Below, one piece after another: positions 32,966 through 40,684 of a stretch of 48,726 nt of DNA (position 1 is the stretch's first letter; each line of letters starts with the position of its first letter). The notes beneath the pieces were generated by a model. The model had not been told where the DNA came from. It did no database searches and was given only the letters and a program-made list of their open reading frames with translations. A program made the position numbers and the translations under genes. The stretch comes from Glycomyces tenuis DSM 44171 (GTDB taxonomy: Bacteria; Actinomycetota; Actinomycetes; Mycobacteriales; Micromonosporaceae), in NCBI RefSeq assembly GCF_000427885.1, contig NZ_KE386600.1:17882-66607 (forward strand), written 5' to 3'.

Positions 32966-33376
32966 ATGGCCCGACGATCTCGTCAACCCCGGCGCCCGGT
33001 GCGGCGCGCCCCCGAGCGGGACTGCCCCTGCGGCGCGGGCGGCCCCTACGACGCCTGCTGCGGACGGCTGCACGCAGGAGACGCCGGGGCCGACACCGCC
33101 GAGGCGCTGATGCGCTCGCGCTACAGCGCCTTCGCGCTCGGCGATGTGGACTACCTCCTGCGCACCTGGCATCCGGACACCCGACCGGCCCGGCTCGACC
33201 TCGACGGCGGCCGGCGCTGGACGGGCCTGGAGGTGCTCGAGACGAGCGGGGGCACCGCCTTCCACTCCAGCGGCACCGTGACCTTCCGGGCGCACTACCG
33301 CGACGCCGAAGGCCCGGGTGCGCAGGAGGAGACCAGCGAGTTCCTCCGGCTCGACGGCGCCTGGGTCTACCGCTGA
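32966..33376 (+). CDS. YchJ-family (UPF0225) SEC-C-motif protein
   Basis: 136 residues. The metal-binding SEC-C motif CPCGAGGPYDACCGRLH (residues about 20-36) is followed by the family's NTF2-like fold (ALMRSRYSAFALGDVDYLLRTWHPDTR). The precise role of YchJ proteins is not established. ATG 32966 has GACAAT 6 nt upstream and no ribosome-binding site, indicating a leaderless transcript. It is a single-gene unit between the reductase and an oxidoreductase. Confidence 0.9.
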   Translation: MARRSRQPRRPVRRAPERDCPCGAGGPYDACCGRLHAGDAGADTAEALMRSRYSAFALGDVDYLLRTWHPDTRPARLDLDGGRRWTGLEVLETSGGTAFHSSGTVTFRAHYRDAEGPGAQEETSEFLRLDGAWVYR

Positions 33377-33525
33377 GTCCGGTGCGCCCGCGGTCCGGCG
33401 CCATGCCGCCCGACCGGCCGCGCAGGACGGCCCAGCGGCAGGCGATCGCCTGTCCACGGCACCCTCTCGCGGCCTCTCGCCACTAAGCTGAGGGCACCCA
33501 CTGCTGCGAGACAGGAGTACCCCTC

Positions 33526-34482
33526 ATGAAAGCCGTCATCCAGGACCGCTACGGGACGGCTGACGTCGTCACCGTCGGTGACCTCCCGGATCCGGTCCCG
33601 GCGGACGACGAGGTCCTCGTCCGGGTCCGGGCCGCCTCCCTCAACGGATCCGACCGCGAGCACCTCCTCGGCCGGCCCTTCTACGCGCGCCTGGCCGGAC
33701 TGCGGCGCCCGCGCCACCCCGTGCCCGGCTCGGACGTCGCCGGAGTCATTGCGGCCGTAGGGCGCTCGGTGACACAGTTCGCCCCGGGCGACGAGGTGTT
33801 CGGCGAACTGGCCGGCTACCGCGGCGCTCTCGCGGAGTACGTCGCCACCCGGCCGCGGCTGCTGGCCCGCAAGCCGCCCGAACTGTCCTTCCTGGACGCG
33901 GCGGCGATCCCGCAGGCGGGCTGCATCGCCCTGCGGGCCACGCTCGGCCTGAAGCCCGGCGACCGGGTGCTGGTCAACGGCGCGGGAGGGGCCGGCGGCG
34001 CGCTCGTGATCGGGCTCGCCGCGCACCTCGGCGCCGCGGTGACGGCCGTGGACCGCGCGGACAAGGCCGAGCACCTGCTGCGGATCGGCGCCGATGAGAC
34101 GATCGCCTTCGAGGACCAGGACTGGGCCGAGCAGCGCGACCGCTACGACCGCATAGTGGACCTGGTGGCGCACCGCTCGCCGTACCGGGTCCATCGGGCG
34201 CTGCGCCCCGGCGGGACCTACTCCATGGTCGGCGGGCACACCCGCGTGCTGCTCGCGACGCTCCTCGCCGGACCGACGATCCGGTGGACCACCGGGAAAC
34301 GGGTCGCCGTGCTGGTGGTCCCGCAGTCGCGCGCCGATCTGGAGGCGGTCACCGCCCTGGTCGTCGGCGGCGCCGCCGCCTCCGCGGTCGACCGGGTCCA
34401 TCCCCTGGAGGAGGCGCCCGCGGCGTTCGCGCGGCTCGCCGCCGGCGACTACCGGGGCAAGATCCTCATCGAGGTGCCCTGA
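33526..34482 (+). CDS. Zinc-free MDR-family NAD(P)-dependent oxidoreductase (quinone reductase-like)
   Basis: 318 residues of the medium-chain dehydrogenase/reductase superfamily. N-terminal GroES-like domain (MKAVIQDRYGTADVV, VPGSDVAGVIAAVG, GDEVFGE) and Rossmann domain with VNGAGGAGGALVIGLAAHLGA for NADPH. The catalytic and structural zinc Cys ligands of alcohol dehydrogenases are absent, which places it with quinone reductase and enoyl reductase-like enzymes. The substrate is unknown. ATG 33526 has AGGAG upstream (spacing about 9). It stands alone. The 149 bp before it show no other gene. Confidence 0.9.
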   Translation: MKAVIQDRYGTADVVTVGDLPDPVPADDEVLVRVRAASLNGSDREHLLGRPFYARLAGLRRPRHPVPGSDVAGVIAAVGRSVTQFAPGDEVFGELAGYRGALAEYVATRPRLLARKPPELSFLDAAAIPQAGCIALRATLGLKPGDRVLVNGAGGAGGALVIGLAAHLGAAVTAVDRADKAEHLLRIGADETIAFEDQDWAEQRDRYDRIVDLVAHRSPYRVHRALRPGGTYSMVGGHTRVLLATLLAGPTIRWTTGKRVAVLVVPQSRADLEAVTALVVGGAAASAVDRVHPLEEAPAAFARLAAGDYRGKILIEVP

Positions 34483-34525
34483 GGCCGCCCCCGGACCGGA
34501 TCGCGGCGGCGGGTTCAATGAGCGC

Positions 34526-35044
34526 ATGGACCAGAAACCAGACCGCGGCACCGCGACGCCCCCGGCCGGGCACTACGAGATCGACCCGGCCGGTTCCCGC
34601 ATCGCGTTCGCGACCACCCACCTGTTCGGGATGCTGCCGGTGCGCGGCTCGTTCGCGCTCGACGGCGGCACCGTCGAGGTCGCAGAGCCGCTCACCGATT
34701 CGACCGTCCGAGCCGAGATCGCCGCGGCGAGCTTCGACACCGGCAACAAGGCGCGGGACGAGCAGGTCCGCTCGCGCCGCTACCTCGACACCGACCGATA
34801 CCCTTCGATGACGTTCGTCTCCGAACGCATCGAAGGCGACCGCCTCATCGGCGCGCTCACCGCGCACGGCGTCACCAGACCGGTCACGCTCGCGGTCGAG
34901 GCCGGCGAGGTGTCGGCGGCGTCGTTCACCGCCCGCGCGAGCGTCCGCATCGACCGCACCGACTTCGGCGTGACCGCCGGCCGCGGCATGACCGGCCGCC
35001 ACCTCGACGTGACGATCGACGTCACCTGCACGCGTCGGCGGTGA
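34526..35044 (+). CDS. YceI-family lipocalin-like protein
   Basis: 172 residues matching YceI throughout: HYEIDPAGSRIAFATTHL, VRGSFALDGGTVEVAEP, DSTVRAEIAAASFDTGN, RDEQVRSRRYLDTDRYPSMTFVS (given here in parts) and LTAHGVTRPVTL. The extended lipocalin-like barrel binds isoprenoid chains in characterised members. There is no signal peptide, so this copy is cytoplasmic, as in many actinomycetes. ATG 34526 has TTCAAT 6 nt upstream and no ribosome-binding site, consistent with a leaderless mRNA. The decayed winged-helix gene follows after 10 bp. Confidence 0.92.
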   Translation: MDQKPDRGTATPPAGHYEIDPAGSRIAFATTHLFGMLPVRGSFALDGGTVEVAEPLTDSTVRAEIAAASFDTGNKARDEQVRSRRYLDTDRYPSMTFVSERIEGDRLIGALTAHGVTRPVTLAVEAGEVSAASFTARASVRIDRTDFGVTAGRGMTGRHLDVTIDVTCTRRR

Positions 35045-35054
35045 GGCGGTGCCA

Positions 35055-35534
35055 ATGACCGACAAGGGCGCGAAGAGCGAGGTCATCGCGTTCCGCCTGG
35101 GCGCCCACCATCTCACCGAGCGCCTGGGCGAAGGCGGTCTGCCCGACGTGTCCGGCCGCTCGGCGAGGGCGGTGCGTATTTCTGCGTCCGCATCCTCACG
35201 CTGCGGGGGAGGGTCTGCTTCGCGCCGCGCGAAGGGAACAAGGCGCCGTTCGTCCTGGTCGACGAGTGGTTCGGCCGTCCGATCCCGGACAGCGGCCGGC
35301 ATCGGCGCGCGCCGAACTGCTCCACCGCTGCCTGCGCTGCTACGGGCCGTCGACGCCGGTGACACCGCCCCCCGGTGGGACCGGATCGAAGACGAGCTCA
35401 CCCGGGTCGACTTCGGCGGCGAGGCGTGGATGCTCGCCGAGGACCGCGACAAGCGGTCGATCCGGTTCGAGGCCGAGCGGATCGCGCCGTTGCGAGGCGC
35501 GTCGTCCGTGAACGTCGAGTTCGACACCTACTGA
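35055..35534 (+). pseudogene. Decayed winged-helix DNA-binding (HTH_42/AlkZ-like) gene
   Basis: Pieces of one protein appear in order but in different frames. The start frame (35055-about 35160) gives KSEVIAFRLGAHHLTERLGEGGL. The second frame (from 35162 to about 35300) gives CVRILTLRGRVCFAPREGNK and APFVLVDEWFGRPIPD. A third (about 35300-35357) gives RAELLHRCLRCYGPST. The first frame returns (35358-35534) with WDRIEDELTRVDFGGEAWML to the stop. Intact members of this family have about 360 residues, so roughly half the gene is lost, with at least three frameshifting deletions. The family includes DNA-interstrand-crosslink glycosylases (AlkZ/YcaQ), but which subfamily this was cannot be said. 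A 159-residue frame stays open by chance and should not be annotated as a protein. Confidence 0.8.
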
Positions 35535-35613
35535 GCCCCTTCCGGTTCGAACGGCGTCCGAAGCCGCCGAGGGCTCGCGCCGATCGTCGGCGCCGCCGTG
35601 CAGAATGTGTCGC

Positions 35614-37632
35614 ATGCTGGAAGGACTGCACGACATCGACTGGGCGTCCATGCGCCACGCCTACGGCCCGGCCGAGGAGGTCCCGGCGATCCTCATTGGC
35701 CTGTGCTCGGCGGACGAGAAGGAACGCGAAGGGGCCCTGGACGACTACTACGGTGCCGTGCACCACCAAGGCGACATCTACCCCTGCACCGTCGCCACTC
35801 TGCCGTTCCTGTTCGCGCTGGCCGCCGATCCCGCCACCCCCGACCGGGCCGCGATCATCGGCCTCCTGGTCAACATCGGCGAGGTCGCGATCGAGTGGCA
35901 CCGCGGCGATCACGAGACCACGCCCGAGATCCGCGAGGCCGCCGCGGCGATGCGGGAGCGGTCGGCGATGTTCGTCGGCTTCGCCGCGCACGAGGACTTC
36001 GGGATCCGTGAGGCCGCGATCCCGGCATTGGGCCTGTTCGTCGACGACGCCCGCTCGGCGCTGCGGCTGCTGCGCGAACGGCTCGAGGCCGAACAGGACG
36101 CCGAAGTGCTGATGTCGGTCCTGCACACCATGTCGACGCTGGCCCTGCGCCTGCCAGCGGCGGCGGAGGAGGCGGCCGCCCGGTTCACCGAAGTGACCGC
36201 CGACCGGTCATTCGGACCGGCCGTCAGATTCGCGGCCCTGACCGAACACGTGCGCGGCGCCCTTGACGAGATCGGAGACGGCATCGTTCCGGCGGCCGTC
36301 GCCCTGCTCGACGAGCTGTCGCCTCGGTCTGAGCCGTCCGACGGGCAGTCTCCGCCCGAGACCGTGGCCGCCTTCGAAGGACGCCGGGGGCACAGCCCCG
36401 TCTCGCGTCCGCTGGCCTCGCTCCACCACTCCCTGGGGGAGCGGACCGGCGAACGGGCCGAGCTGCTCACCGCGCAGCTGCGCAGCCCTGACCCGCGACT
36501 CCGGTTCGACGGCATCCGCGACACCGGTGACTTCGTCAGGTCCTGGCGAGGCGACCACTCAGCCCTGATCGCACTGCTCGCGGAGCAACTCGCCTCCGGC
36601 GACGCCCTCGCCGCCGCGGCGGCCGAGACACTGGCCCGGTCCCACCCGATCGCCGAACCCGCGCGCGAAGCCCTGGCGGCGTTCGTCGACGGGCGGCGCC
36701 AGATCCACGGGGCGGAAGCATGGCACGCCGCCGACCCGGACCGGCGCACCGCCTACCGGGAATCGGTCCGGGCGCTCGCCCGACTCGGCGACACCAGAGC
36801 CGTACCCGCGCTCCTCGACGCCATCGACACCGGACAGGACACTCGGACGGCGGTGCAGGCGTCCAGGTTCCTGCCGCAGGCCGCCGATCGGCTCGCGCCC
36901 CGGGTGTGCGAGTACCTGCGCGGGATCGACCTGGCCGGGCCGCACCCCAATTCGGAGGCGAACCCCGCTCTCTTCGCATTGGGCGCCCTCGGGGACCCCG
37001 CCGCGCTGCCGACGATCGCGGAGGTCCTCACCGCCGCGATCCGTCTCGAACAGTGGCCGGTCGTCCGGTCCGCCTTGGCGTCCTCGCGGCGGTTCGGTGC
37101 GGCGGCGCCGGATGCGCTCGATGACATCAGGCCGCTGACCTCCGCCCCCGATCAGGGCGTCGTACAGGGCGCCATCGAGGTGATCTGGACTCGCACCGGC
37201 GACCCCGCCGAAGTGCTGCCGCGTCTGGCGACGCTCCTCGACAGCGACGACTCCTTCACGATGATCGGCGCCGCCGACGTCCTCGCCGAGATCGGCCCGG
37301 CAGCCGCTTCCTCGCTTCCGAGACTCCGGACGCTGCTGAGCCACCGCTATGAATGGGTCCGCGTCCACGCCGCGGCCGCGATGTGGGCGATCGGCGGCGA
37401 GAACGAGACCGACGTCGTTTTGGACGTCCTGTGCCGAGCCTGGGAACAGAACCTCGCCACCGGCAACCACGTGACCGAGTGCCTCGACCGCATGGGCACG
37501 GCGGCGGGCCCCGCCGTGCCCATGGTGCGAGCGGAACTGGCCTTGGCCCGACGCAGCGGCCGCTTCGGCGGCATCGAGCACGACGAGGCCCTCCAGCGGA
37601 CCTGCCGCGCCATCGCCCGCCGCTTCGGGTGA
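35614..37632 (+). CDS. HEAT-repeat protein of unknown function
   Basis: 672 residues made almost wholly of alpha-helical repeats. Clear HEAT-like units include FGIREAAIPALGLFVDDAR, VPALLDAIDTGQDTRTAVQA, PALFALGALGDPAALPTIAE and MIGAADVLAEIGPAAASSLP. There is no signal peptide or membrane segment and no enzymatic motif. Such proteins are scaffolds or bind proteins and nucleic acids. I recognise no specific family. Start ATG 35614 is preferred over ATG 35605 because CAGAAT lies 7 nt upstream, the leaderless pattern used by its neighbours. It converges with a WYL regulator 22 bp downstream, with no obvious terminator. Confidence 0.82.
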   Translation: MLEGLHDIDWASMRHAYGPAEEVPAILIGLCSADEKEREGALDDYYGAVHHQGDIYPCTVATLPFLFALAADPATPDRAAIIGLLVNIGEVAIEWHRGDHETTPEIREAAAAMRERSAMFVGFAAHEDFGIREAAIPALGLFVDDARSALRLLRERLEAEQDAEVLMSVLHTMSTLALRLPAAAEEAAARFTEVTADRSFGPAVRFAALTEHVRGALDEIGDGIVPAAVALLDELSPRSEPSDGQSPPETVAAFEGRRGHSPVSRPLASLHHSLGERTGERAELLTAQLRSPDPRLRFDGIRDTGDFVRSWRGDHSALIALLAEQLASGDALAAAAAETLARSHPIAEPAREALAAFVDGRRQIHGAEAWHAADPDRRTAYRESVRALARLGDTRAVPALLDAIDTGQDTRTAVQASRFLPQAADRLAPRVCEYLRGIDLAGPHPNSEANPALFALGALGDPAALPTIAEVLTAAIRLEQWPVVRSALASSRRFGAAAPDALDDIRPLTSAPDQGVVQGAIEVIWTRTGDPAEVLPRLATLLDSDDSFTMIGAADVLAEIGPAAASSLPRLRTLLSHRYEWVRVHAAAAMWAIGGENETDVVLDVLCRAWEQNLATGNHVTECLDRMGTAAGPAVPMVRAELALARRSGRFGGIEHDEALQRTCRAIARRFG

Positions 37633-37654
37633 ACCGAGTCGGCCGCAGCGGCCT

Positions 37655-38626
37655 TCACGCGTCGACGTAGAGGTCCGCGACCCGCGCGGCGGTCTCGGCG
37701 AGGTCCCGGCGAAGTTCCGGCGGGGAGCGGGCCTCGACGTCGGCGCCGAAGTCGAGCAGTCGGCGCGCCACGCTCACCGAGCGGAACCGCAGCTCGACCC
37801 GGACCCAGTCGGGGTCGTGCTCCACGGCGGGGAGACCGCCCTCCGGGGGAGGGGAGGCGAGGTCGGCGTGGTGGCGGTGGAGGAAGCGGTTCAGCACCGG
37901 CCTGCGGACCCAGACCTCGGCCTCGACCTCGTCGATCCGGCGGCGCAGCTCGCGCCAGAGCCGGTCGAGTTCGACGCCGGCGCGCCGCCGCGTCGGCTCG
38001 TCGAGGACTTCCGCGCCGATGACCCGGTCCAGGCTGAACAGCCGCGGCTCGCCGTCGACATCGGCCACGAGGTACCAGACGCCCGACTTGTCGACCAGGC
38101 CGTACGGGTCGACCGTGTGGCCGCGCAGCTCGCCGTCGCCGTGCAGGTACCGCAGCCGCAGGCGGCGGTCCTTGAAGACGGCCTCCTGGAAGGTGCGGAA
38201 GCCGCCGACGGGCGCCGACTCGCGGCGCCAGCGCACGGGGTCGACGATCACGCGGCGGCCGATCAGGTCCATCGCGTCCTGGTGCGGCGCCGGGAGAGCG
38301 GCCATGACCTTGCGCACCGCCGAACCGAGCACCTCGCCGAGGCCGAGATCGCCGGTGGACTGCTCGGTCAGCAGGACGAACAGCGCCCGCGCCTCCTCGT
38401 TGCTCATGCCCGCGACACTGGTGCGGTAGTCGGGCATCAGAGCGATGCCGCCATGGCGTCCGCGCTCGGTGTAGACCGGCACCCCGGCCGCCGCCAGGAA
38501 CTGCACGTCGCGGAGCACCGTGTGCGCGGAGACCCCGAGCCGCTCGGCGAGCCTCGCCGAGGGGATCCGCCCGTGGGCCCGCAGCAGGAGCAGTGTCTCC
38601 AGGAGTCGTTCGGACCTCATGCCCAT
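37655..38626 (-). CDS. WYL-domain transcriptional regulator
   Basis: 323 residues. N-terminal winged helix (ARLAERLGVSAHTVLRDVQFL), WYL domain (SGVWYLVADVDGEPRLFSLDRV) and a WCX extension. It is of the same class as the regulator at 31023 but clearly a separate lineage. The frame is open to 38728, but the upstream residues are Arg/Pro-rich and unlike the family. ATG 38626 is chosen because TAGGCT lies 7 nt before it. ATG 38620 two codons on is possible. No obvious partner gene: the nearest divergent gene is the excalibur protein 214 bp away. Confidence 0.88.
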   Translation of the reverse strand: MGMRSERLLETLLLLRAHGRIPSARLAERLGVSAHTVLRDVQFLAAAGVPVYTERGRHGGIALMPDYRTSVAGMSNEEARALFVLLTEQSTGDLGLGEVLGSAVRKVMAALPAPHQDAMDLIGRRVIVDPVRWRRESAPVGGFRTFQEAVFKDRRLRLRYLHGDGELRGHTVDPYGLVDKSGVWYLVADVDGEPRLFSLDRVIGAEVLDEPTRRRAGVELDRLWRELRRRIDEVEAEVWVRRPVLNRFLHRHHADLASPPPEGGLPAVEHDPDWVRVELRFRSVSVARRLLDFGADVEARSPPELRRDLAETAARVADLYVDA

Positions 38627-38840
38627 GTCCGCCAGCCTATCCCGGCGCCCGCGGCCCCGTCGCGCCCGAGGGGCCGCCCTCGCCGGGCCCGACGCGATGC
38701 CGGGCCGCTTGCCTGATCGTCCAAACAAGATGGACTAACGGTCGGTATTCGGTCAACTGCAAAGGGGATATGCCGGGGTCCGCGCCGGGCATAGCCTGCT
38801 TGTACCCCGGCGCACTCCTCACAATCCTCGGGAGACCACC

Positions 38841-39464
38841 GTGTCCACCAATCCCTCCGCCAGGGGCCCCGGTCGGGGCCGAGTGCCCTCCTGGTCCGAA
38901 CTGTCGACCGTTCAGCGGACCGGCGTGATCGCGGCCTTCGCGCTTCTGGTGCTCTGCTGCGGCGCCGTTCTCATCCCGATGAGCGACGACGCCGACCCCG
39001 ACCCGCCCGACGAAGGCGCGACCGGGATCGAGACGACCGCCTCGGCGTCTCCCTCCGAGCCGGACCCGACGACCACCCGCCCCGAACCGACCGAAACCAC
39101 CACGTCGGCCTCGCCCGAGCCGGAGCCGGAGCCCGAATCCGAGCCCACTGAGGCCGAAGAGGATGAGGTCTACTACGACAACTGCGACGCCGCCCGCGAC
39201 GCGGGCGCCGCTCCGGTCCACGAAGGGGAGGCCGGCTACCGCAGCGGTCTCGACAGGGACGGCGATGGCGTCGGCTGCGAGGATTCGTCCTCATCCGGCT
39301 CCGGAGGCGGCGGCGGATCCGGCGGCGGCGACGACGGCGGTGCGGACGTGTACTACGACAACTGCACCGAGGCCCGCGAGGCCGGTGCCGCTCCTCTCTA
39401 CGCGGGCGATCCCGGTTACGGCTCCCACCTCGACCGCGACGGTGACGGCGCGGCCTGCGAATGA
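38841..39464 (+). CDS. Membrane-anchored protein with two excalibur calcium-binding domains
   Basis: 207 residues. One membrane segment (about 28-47) puts a long acidic, Pro/Thr/Glu-rich linker (48-108) outside. Two excalibur domains follow (about 110-147 and 170-207), each with the Y-x-N-C ... LDRDGDG-x-x-C-E pattern in which the Cys pair forms a disulphide and the Asp residues bind calcium. A Gly/Ser linker joins them. The duplication within one chain is the notable feature. The role is probably binding or sensing at the cell wall, and no enzyme domain is present. Start GTG 38841 with GGAG upstream at 38831-38834. The 214 bp before it hold no other gene. Confidence 0.85.
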   Translation: MSTNPSARGPGRGRVPSWSELSTVQRTGVIAAFALLVLCCGAVLIPMSDDADPDPPDEGATGIETTASASPSEPDPTTTRPEPTETTTSASPEPEPEPESEPTEAEEDEVYYDNCDAARDAGAAPVHEGEAGYRSGLDRDGDGVGCEDSSSSGSGGGGGSGGGDDGGADVYYDNCTEAREAGAAPLYAGDPGYGSHLDRDGDGAACE

Positions 39465-39532
39465 TCGCCGCGACCGAGGACCCGCTGGACGACGGCGGAA
39501 GGTCCCGGCCCGCGAAGCGCCTGCCGTTCGGG

Positions 39533-40117
39533 CTACCTGCGCCGCCGGGAGCGCCGCTCGTAGCGGACCTTGACCGGCGAGTAGACGAGGCTCCCGGTCA
39601 GGCGCAGGAGCGGCCCGTCGCCTCGCTGCCGGCTCTCGTTCTTCAACCTCCCGCCCTGGTAATCGAGGCCGTCGTCGATCGCGGAGGCGCCTTCGGGGAG
39701 GATGATCGTGAGTCTCGAGTGCGTCAGGTGGGCCTCGATCTCGACCTCTCGACCGGTGAAGACGGCCTCGCGGAAGTCGAGCACGATCCGCGAGTGCTTG
39801 GGCTTGAGGGTGATGCGCGCCGGGACGGTCCAGGCGCCCTCCCGGGTGACCTTGCTGTGCGCGGGGGCCAGGTTCAGGTCGGGGGCCGCGGCGTCCCGGG
39901 CGGACCCGCTCCGGAGCGCGACCGCGCCGTCCTCCTCGGGCAGGTCGGTGAGCAGACGCTCGACCTCCGCGTACGTCTTGGCCTCGTATACCTGCCTGGA
40001 CCGCTCGGCGAACTCGTCGAGCTCGAGGCGGCCCTCCTCGGTTGCGGCATGGAGGCGTCGGATGACGGCCTCGCGGTCGGTGTTGGAGATGCGGACGTTC
40101 GGGTCGGGCGTGGACAT
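39533..40117 (-). CDS. DUF1707-domain protein with LiaF-like C-terminal domain
   Basis: 194 residues. DUF1707 (about residues 8-60: VRISNTDREAVIRRLHAATEEGRLELDEFAER, given as VRISNTDREAVIRRLHAA then EGRLELDEFAER) is a short SHOCT-like helical domain common in actinomycetes. The second half (about 85-190) is a beta-rich segment like the cell-wall-stress domain of LiaF proteins. There is no membrane segment. The role is unknown, but the two-domain form is often linked to envelope stress. ATG 40117. It converges on the excalibur gene with a 68-bp gap that shows no clear hairpin. Confidence 0.85.
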   Translation of the reverse strand: MSTPDPNVRISNTDREAVIRRLHAATEEGRLELDEFAERSRQVYEAKTYAEVERLLTDLPEEDGAVALRSGSARDAAAPDLNLAPAHSKVTREGAWTVPARITLKPKHSRIVLDFREAVFTGREVEIEAHLTHSRLTIILPEGASAIDDGLDYQGGRLKNESRQRGDGPLLRLTGSLVYSPVKVRYERRSRRRR

Positions 40118-40216
40118 CGCGGTTCGCCTTCTGTTCGATCGGCGCCGAACCTGTGCGGCGCCGCCCCAGTCGTTTCCGTCGAAGATACCGTTTCCCGGTC
40201 GGCCGCTTCGGTGCCG

Positions 40217-40573
40217 TCAGCGGCCGGGGTCGGCGGCGCCCCCGCCGGTGAGCCCGGCCAGGGCGCGCATGGGGGCGGTGAAGGCGTCGCAGCACAGCGC
40301 GTAGACGTTGCTGCGGCCCTTCGGGGTGACGGTCACCAGCCCGAGTTCGCGGAGCGGCGCCAGGTGGTGGGAGACGAGGGTCTGGGCCAGGCCGGTGGCC
40401 TCGGTCAGTTCCCGGACGGTCCGCGACCGCTCGGACAGCAGGAGGACGATCGCGAGCCGGTTCTCGTCCGCCAGGGCCTTGAACTGGGGCGCGAGCTCGC
40501 GGGCGCGGTCGATGAGCGCCCCGTCCGGCTCGGCGGCGGGCGGCGTCGGCGTGAGTTCGAGTGCGCGGCTCAT
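40217..40573 (-). CDS. arsR: ArsR-family transcriptional regulator
   Basis: 118 residues. Winged helix with FKALADENRLAIVLLLSERSR, GLAQTLVSHHLAPLRELGLV and GRSNVYALCCDAF. The Cys pair (CC) near the C-terminus is a candidate metalloid site, though it is not the classical ELCVCDL site of enterobacterial ArsR; C-terminal Cys pairs are used in several actinobacterial arsenic regulators. Start ATG 40573 is chosen because TTTACT lies 7 nt upstream, with no ribosome-binding site. The frame is open to 40624 only from a TTG. It is divergent from the flavoprotein gene, with an imperfect dyad between, so it should control that gene. Confidence 0.85.
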   Translation of the reverse strand: MSRALELTPTPPAAEPDGALIDRARELAPQFKALADENRLAIVLLLSERSRTVRELTEATGLAQTLVSHHLAPLRELGLVTVTPKGRSNVYALCCDAFTAPMRALAGLTGGGAADPGR

Positions 40574-40595
40574 GGAGTCAAGTAAATCACGGAAC

Positions 40596-40633
40596 TTGCT
40601 ATAAACAGCAAACGCTGATATCAATTGGATCAG
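40596..40633. promoter_or_regulatory. Divergent promoter and likely ArsR operator
   Basis: Rightward promoter: TTGCTA (40596-40601), 17-bp spacer, TATCAA (40619-40624). An imperfect 19-bp dyad CTGAT...ATCAG (40615-40633) overlaps this -10, which fits ArsR repression. Confidence 0.5.
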
Positions 40634-40684
40634 CTAATGCGATTGCGAGGAGCGCGACCGCACCGCCCGAATACGGAGGAGACC

